Source: a delta proteobacterium NaphS2 | GTDB taxonomy: Bacteria; Desulfobacterota; DSM-4660; Desulfatiglandales; Desulfatiglandaceae | DNA length: 55,994 nucleotides | NCBI GenBank assembly: GCA_000179315.1 | Contig: ADZZ01000065.1 | Span: 1-55,994 of the forward strand | Direction of reading: 5' to 3' | Part shown: positions 52,789-55,994 of the stretch, in pieces | How positions within the stretch are numbered: the first letter of the stretch is position 1 | Layout of the letters: the number at the start of each line of letters is the position of its first letter | The notes under the pieces: model-generated | Seen by the model: the letters and a program-made list of their open reading frames with translations, nothing else | Told to the model about the DNA's origin: nothing | Databases searched by the model: none | Made by a program: the position numbers and the translations under genes

Positions 52789-54009
52789 ATGTTAGCAGGT
52801 GTAAGCGATATCGCCATCCATATCCCCAAATACTATCTCCCCCACGAAGAGTTGGCAACGGCAAGAGGTATCCCCAAAGAAAAGTTTCATACCGGTCTCG
52901 GCAATCGAAACATGGCGATCATTCCAAGCTGGGAAGATGCCGTTACCATGGGCGCCAATGCCGCTCAGCAGCTTATCGAGAGAAACAACATCAACCCCGA
53001 TGAAATCCGTCAATTGGTCGTGAGCACCGAGAGCGGCGTGGACCATTCCAAACCGGTGGCCAGTTTTGTTCAAGGGTTATTGAATATCGGCACACGATGC
53101 AGGGTATATGAAATAAAACACGCTTGCTACGGTGGAACGGCGGGACTCATCGATTCCATTGAATGGATATCCAGACATAACAATGCAGAACCCAAGGGAA
53201 TTGTCATCATGACGGATATCGCAAAATACGGTTTCGGAACCCTTGGAGAACCGACCCAGGGCGCGGGTGCCCTGGCACTGCTTGTTGAAGCCAATCCCCG
53301 CCTCTTTTCACTGGATACGATGCTCAACGGAATATATTCAAAGGACGTACACGACTTCTGGCGACCGACCGGGCACCGGGTTCCCATTGTGGATGGAAAA
53401 TATTCAATCGATTGTTATCTCACGGCGCTGGAGGGAGCGGTCTCGCATTTCCGTGAAAACAGCGGCATCAAGGAAGGCGAGCTCTTGGACAATCTGGACT
53501 ATTTGATTTATCATATGCCTTTTACCAATATGGCCCGGAAGGCCCACAAGCATCTGGTGGAAATAGAAAACAAGGGCGCCTTGCCGGAACGTATCGAGGA
53601 AATTTTTGAAGAAACCTTTGAAAGGATGGTTGCTCCCAGCCTTAGAGGCGTACAGGAGGTGGGCAATATCTACACGGGCTCGGTCTATATGGGGCTTGCC
53701 AGTCTTTTGGAGTCTGAAAGAGAAAAGGCGGAAGGGAAAAAGGTCGGGCTTTTCAGTTACGGCAGTGGTTGCGGGGCGGAATTTTTTCAATGTGAGATCA
53801 AGTCCGGCATCGGCAGCATCGTTGATTCAATCGGAATGAATGAACAGTTGGAAGACAGAAAAAAGCTCACCTTTGAGCAATATGTACAATTCTACTCAAA
53901 ATCGGATCAAGAAATCCTTTATCATCCGGAAGAGTTAAAAGGGTTTAAAAACAAGTTCACCCGGTTTGTTTTCACGGGCTTTCAGGGGCACAAAAGGCAG
54001 TATGCGTAA
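52789..54009 (+). CDS. mvaS: Hydroxymethylglutaryl-CoA synthase
   Basis: A 406-residue thiolase-fold enzyme that condenses acetyl-CoA with acetoacetyl-CoA to HMG-CoA. The catalytic residues match bacterial HMG-CoA synthases: Glu81 in VSTESGVDHSKP, Cys113 in EIKHACYGGTAG, and the His in IYHMPFTNMARKAH. SYGSGCGAEFF near the C-terminus is also conserved. ATG 52789 has GAAAGGAG seven bases upstream; the longer frame to 52684 lacks a site. No other mevalonate gene lies in the window, and related bacteria normally make isoprenoids by the MEP route, so another use (branched acyl-CoA formation) is possible. Divergent from the dehydrogenase/ETF genes. Confidence 0.92.
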   Translation: MLAGVSDIAIHIPKYYLPHEELATARGIPKEKFHTGLGNRNMAIIPSWEDAVTMGANAAQQLIERNNINPDEIRQLVVSTESGVDHSKPVASFVQGLLNIGTRCRVYEIKHACYGGTAGLIDSIEWISRHNNAEPKGIVIMTDIAKYGFGTLGEPTQGAGALALLVEANPRLFSLDTMLNGIYSKDVHDFWRPTGHRVPIVDGKYSIDCYLTALEGAVSHFRENSGIKEGELLDNLDYLIYHMPFTNMARKAHKHLVEIENKGALPERIEEIFEETFERMVAPSLRGVQEVGNIYTGSVYMGLASLLESEREKAEGKKVGLFSYGSGCGAEFFQCEIKSGIGSIVDSIGMNEQLEDRKKLTFEQYVQFYSKSDQEILYHPEELKGFKNKFTRFVFTGFQGHKRQYA

Positions 54010-54051
54010 CGATTGTCTGAAAGAGCAAGGCATTCACCTTTTCATGGAATG

Positions 54052-55260
54052 CTAAGGGGTTCTGAAGTCCGGCACCCTTTGGCCCAGCATTGCACGCAAC
54101 CCTTCCAGGAATCTCGGATCCCTGTATAATGCCGCATCCGCCTGCAGTTCTTTGTGAATGAACGCTTCTTCATCAAACATTGCAGCGTCATAACTTTCCA
54201 GGAAACGGTCTATCGCCTGGATGGATTGCGGCGCCAAGGGTCTTCCCAATGCGGCAATCTCTCGGTCCACATCTCTTAAGGGTTTTGCCCAAATGTGGGC
54301 ATAATGATCAGGGTTGACCCTTCGGGTGACTTCCTTTTCAATAGATCCGGGTTCGGCCAGGACTTTTCGCTCATTTACCCCGACGAAAGGGATTTTTTCC
54401 TCAGGACAGGTTGCGTATTCGAGGCCCTCCCGAAGCAGAAGAGCGCCTGCGCGGTCATCATGGTCCTCCAGGTCCTCCAGATATTTTTTTTCGTCCTGGG
54501 CGGGATCCCCCGTTTTCTCCTTTTTCGGCAATGCAAAGGGAATCTCCACAATGTCGTTATAGACGCCTATGGCTTTCAAGTCCGGGGCAAAAACCGGTTT
54601 TCCCGTTTTCGCCATATAGGCGGCATTTACGATTCCCGCCTTCACAAGAACGCGCGTTATGCCCCCCCAGCCGGGAATAATCCCCATCAACGCTTCGCTG
54701 AAGCACATCCCGCTCCTCGAATCACCGATAAGGTAGTCAGTCATCAGGGGAATCTCGGCGGATCCGCCGAACCTGAGACCTCCGCCGCATATTCCCACGG
54801 TTCGCAAGTATTGCGCCGCTTTTCTGATCTTACGATACAGCAAAACGCCCTTTTCAAGTCGGCTCTCACCCCAACTGAAAAGACGATCGATTTCAACTTC
54901 CGACGCCCCCGCAACCTCCAATTCACGCTTCTTAACCAGAGATTCTTTGAGCCTGCCGAGACTTTCCTTTAGATCCCCGCCCGAATGCACCGGCGCGTTG
55001 GCACCGCACAATAGCAGGAATTGCAGATCATCCCTCCTTTCGAAAACAATATCAAGCCCGTCATGAAACGCATAAAGGCCTGCTGTTCCGATCTGGTGCA
55101 CCGGGGGATTGTGATAACAGAGAATTGCGCCGGATTTCCCATTGCACCGGACTTTGTCGACGGTGAGGTAAGCACCCGCCTCCGTCCAGTTGTAAAGAGG
55201 CTCAAGGTTTTTGCAGTTTGCGATTCCGTCCGATCTGATGATTCTCGCTGGTCCTTGCAT
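54052..55260 (-). CDS. Crotonase-fold protein (enoyl-CoA hydratase/isomerase family)
   Basis: A 402-residue protein, longer than a simple enoyl-CoA hydratase (about 260). The crotonase core lies in residues 45-225: FLLLCGANAPVHSGGDLKES (oxyanion loop), GICGGGLRFGGSAEIPLMTD and GMCFSEALMGIIPGWGG. Both glutamates corresponding to the two crotonase catalytic acids are present (SAEIPL and FSEALMG). The C-terminal 150 residues are a helical extension of the sort seen in hydroxyacyl-CoA hydrolases and ring-opening hydrolases, but I cannot assign the reaction. It ends convergently with the HMG-CoA synthase gene, 42 bases away. Hydration or dehydration of an HMG-CoA-derived intermediate is a reasonable guess. 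Confidence 0.78.
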   Translation of the reverse strand: MQGPARIIRSDGIANCKNLEPLYNWTEAGAYLTVDKVRCNGKSGAILCYHNPPVHQIGTAGLYAFHDGLDIVFERRDDLQFLLLCGANAPVHSGGDLKESLGRLKESLVKKRELEVAGASEVEIDRLFSWGESRLEKGVLLYRKIRKAAQYLRTVGICGGGLRFGGSAEIPLMTDYLIGDSRSGMCFSEALMGIIPGWGGITRVLVKAGIVNAAYMAKTGKPVFAPDLKAIGVYNDIVEIPFALPKKEKTGDPAQDEKKYLEDLEDHDDRAGALLLREGLEYATCPEEKIPFVGVNERKVLAEPGSIEKEVTRRVNPDHYAHIWAKPLRDVDREIAALGRPLAPQSIQAIDRFLESYDAAMFDEEAFIHKELQADAALYRDPRFLEGLRAMLGQRVPDFRTP

Positions 55261-55327
55261 AAGTTTATTCAGGCTTAACTTTCAGATATTTTTGTAACAC
55301 GCTATAGATAGTAATGAAATTGGATTA

Positions 55328-55993
55328 TTATTTACCGGCATAAAGGACCGCAAGGATTTTGGTGACTTCCTCGTTGTGGCACTTGACCAGATGGGGTACC
55401 GTGGAATCATAGTAGATGCTGTCGCCCGGGTCCAGGATATGGATTTCCTCCCCCAGGCGCACCTCCATCTTCCCGGTCAGCACAAAAATAAATTCCTGGC
55501 CGTCATGGGATGACCGCTCTTCTTCGGTATCAGACGGTTCAAGGGTAACCAAAAACGGTTCCATCTGCCTGTTGGTCTTGCGGGGAGCGAGAGATTCATA
55601 ACCATACCCGTACTGTTCCTCTTTTTTCGAGTCAAATCGGGAGGCCTTTTCCCGGTCATCCCGCCGTACGATTGTGTAGCTCTTTTCCTCTTCACCGGAT
55701 ATGAAATAACCCATCTTCAGATCAAGGGCCTTGGCGAGTTTTATGACCGTCCCCAGAGGGGGCGTAATGTTTCCCTCCTCGATTTGAGACAGCGTGTCAA
55801 CATCAATATCCGTCCGCAAGTAGACATCAAAAATACTCAGGCCGCGACTTTCCCTCGCTTTCTTGATCCGGACGCCCATTTCCGGGGAGATCTCTTCTTC
55901 AAAGTCACTCTGATTGAAACCTCTCTCGATAGCCTCTTCCCTGCTCTTCTGGGCGGACCGGCTGACGCTCTCCAGAAAATCTTCGTAACCATC
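55328..55993 (-). CDS. XRE-family regulator with C-terminal cupin sensor, 5' end beyond the window
   Basis: A DNA-binding regulator. The helix-turn-helix (GVRIKKARESRGLSIFDVYL then DIDVDTLSQIEEGNITPP) is followed by a linker and a cupin domain ending LDPGDSIYYDSTVPHLVKCH. This is the usual layout of small-molecule-sensing XRE/cupin regulators. An ATG lies at 55879 but has no ribosome site. The frame stays open and protein-like to the window edge (SDFEEEISPEMGVRIK and acidic helices before it), so the true start is probably beyond 55994. Ligand unknown. It could control the acyl-CoA genes to its left, which is inference from proximity. Confidence 0.85.
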   Translation of the reverse strand, partial: DGYEDFLESVSRSAQKSREEAIERGFNQSDFEEEISPEMGVRIKKARESRGLSIFDVYLRTDIDVDTLSQIEEGNITPPLGTVIKLAKALDLKMGYFISGEEEKSYTIVRRDDREKASRFDSKKEEQYGYGYESLAPRKTNRQMEPFLVTLEPSDTEEERSSHDGQEFIFVLTGKMEVRLGEEIHILDPGDSIYYDSTVPHLVKCHNEEVTKILAVLYAGK

Positions 55994-55994
55994 A

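Noticed and set aside
54010-54051. GCATTC/GAATGC inverted repeat between the convergent mvaS and crotonase genes as a terminator
   Set aside because: Only six base pairs and no U-run on either strand. Too weak to call.

Overview
The window reads as chromosome of an anaerobic Desulfobacterota (former deltaproteobacterium). The grounds are gene content: a tripartite TRAP transporter, a 4-hydroxybenzoyl-CoA-reductase-type molybdoenzyme, an ETF whose alpha subunit carries a two-cluster ferredoxin domain, acyl-CoA enzymes, and large hybrid histidine kinases. No rRNA, tRNA or CRISPR array was seen. The backbone is moderately GC-rich; 19.2-29.4 kb is AT-rich and full of mobile DNA. REGION 1 (0.2-19.2 kb): a membrane hybrid kinase; a dctPQM TRAP operon; an hcrABC operon followed by a SulP STAS-domain remnant and preceded by an internally deleted acyl-CoA dehydrogenase and a TetR regulator; deleted PfkB-kinase and DsrE-like genes; a soluble hybrid kinase cotranscribed with an APC/SLC12-type transporter; then nitroreductase, SnoaL-like and DUF202 genes. 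At least four adjacent genes in 6.4-12.4 kb are truncated or internally deleted. REGION 2 (19.2-29.4 kb), an accessory island: an IS4-family element with inverted repeats and a 6-bp target duplication sits inside a REP-associated (RAYT) transposase gene. Two near-identical DUF3795 genes flank the rest. Between them are a HEPN-type gene and a PD-(D/E)XK-type nuclease gene, each ending in an integron attC-like site (one with two extrahelical bases), a degraded HEPN/MNT pair, a DUF6765 gene and an IS91-family element with a tyrosine recombinase. No integron integrase is present, so this looks like a CALIN (attC sites without intI). REGION 3 (29.5-56 kb), mostly ordinary: a class III cyclase; two convergent Tat-exported aldo/keto reductases; an aroK-aroC-aroD-aroE-aroA operon; an RND efflux pump (MFP plus inner-membrane protein, divergent from an outer-membrane factor); an Asp/Glu-racemase-like protein; a beta-hydroxyacid dehydrogenase; a PQQ-type beta-propeller; an acyl-CoA dehydrogenase-etfB-etfA operon divergent from an HMG-CoA synthase; a crotonase-fold protein; and an XRE/cupin regulator running off the right edge. 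The best single discovery candidate is the leader of the aro operon. Between a near-consensus promoter and aroK lies a 21-codon open frame containing W then F-Y-F-Y, an antiterminator-capable segment overlapping its last codons, and a strong intrinsic terminator. That is the layout of ribosome-mediated transcription attenuation by aromatic amino acids, here placed on the common shikimate pathway.
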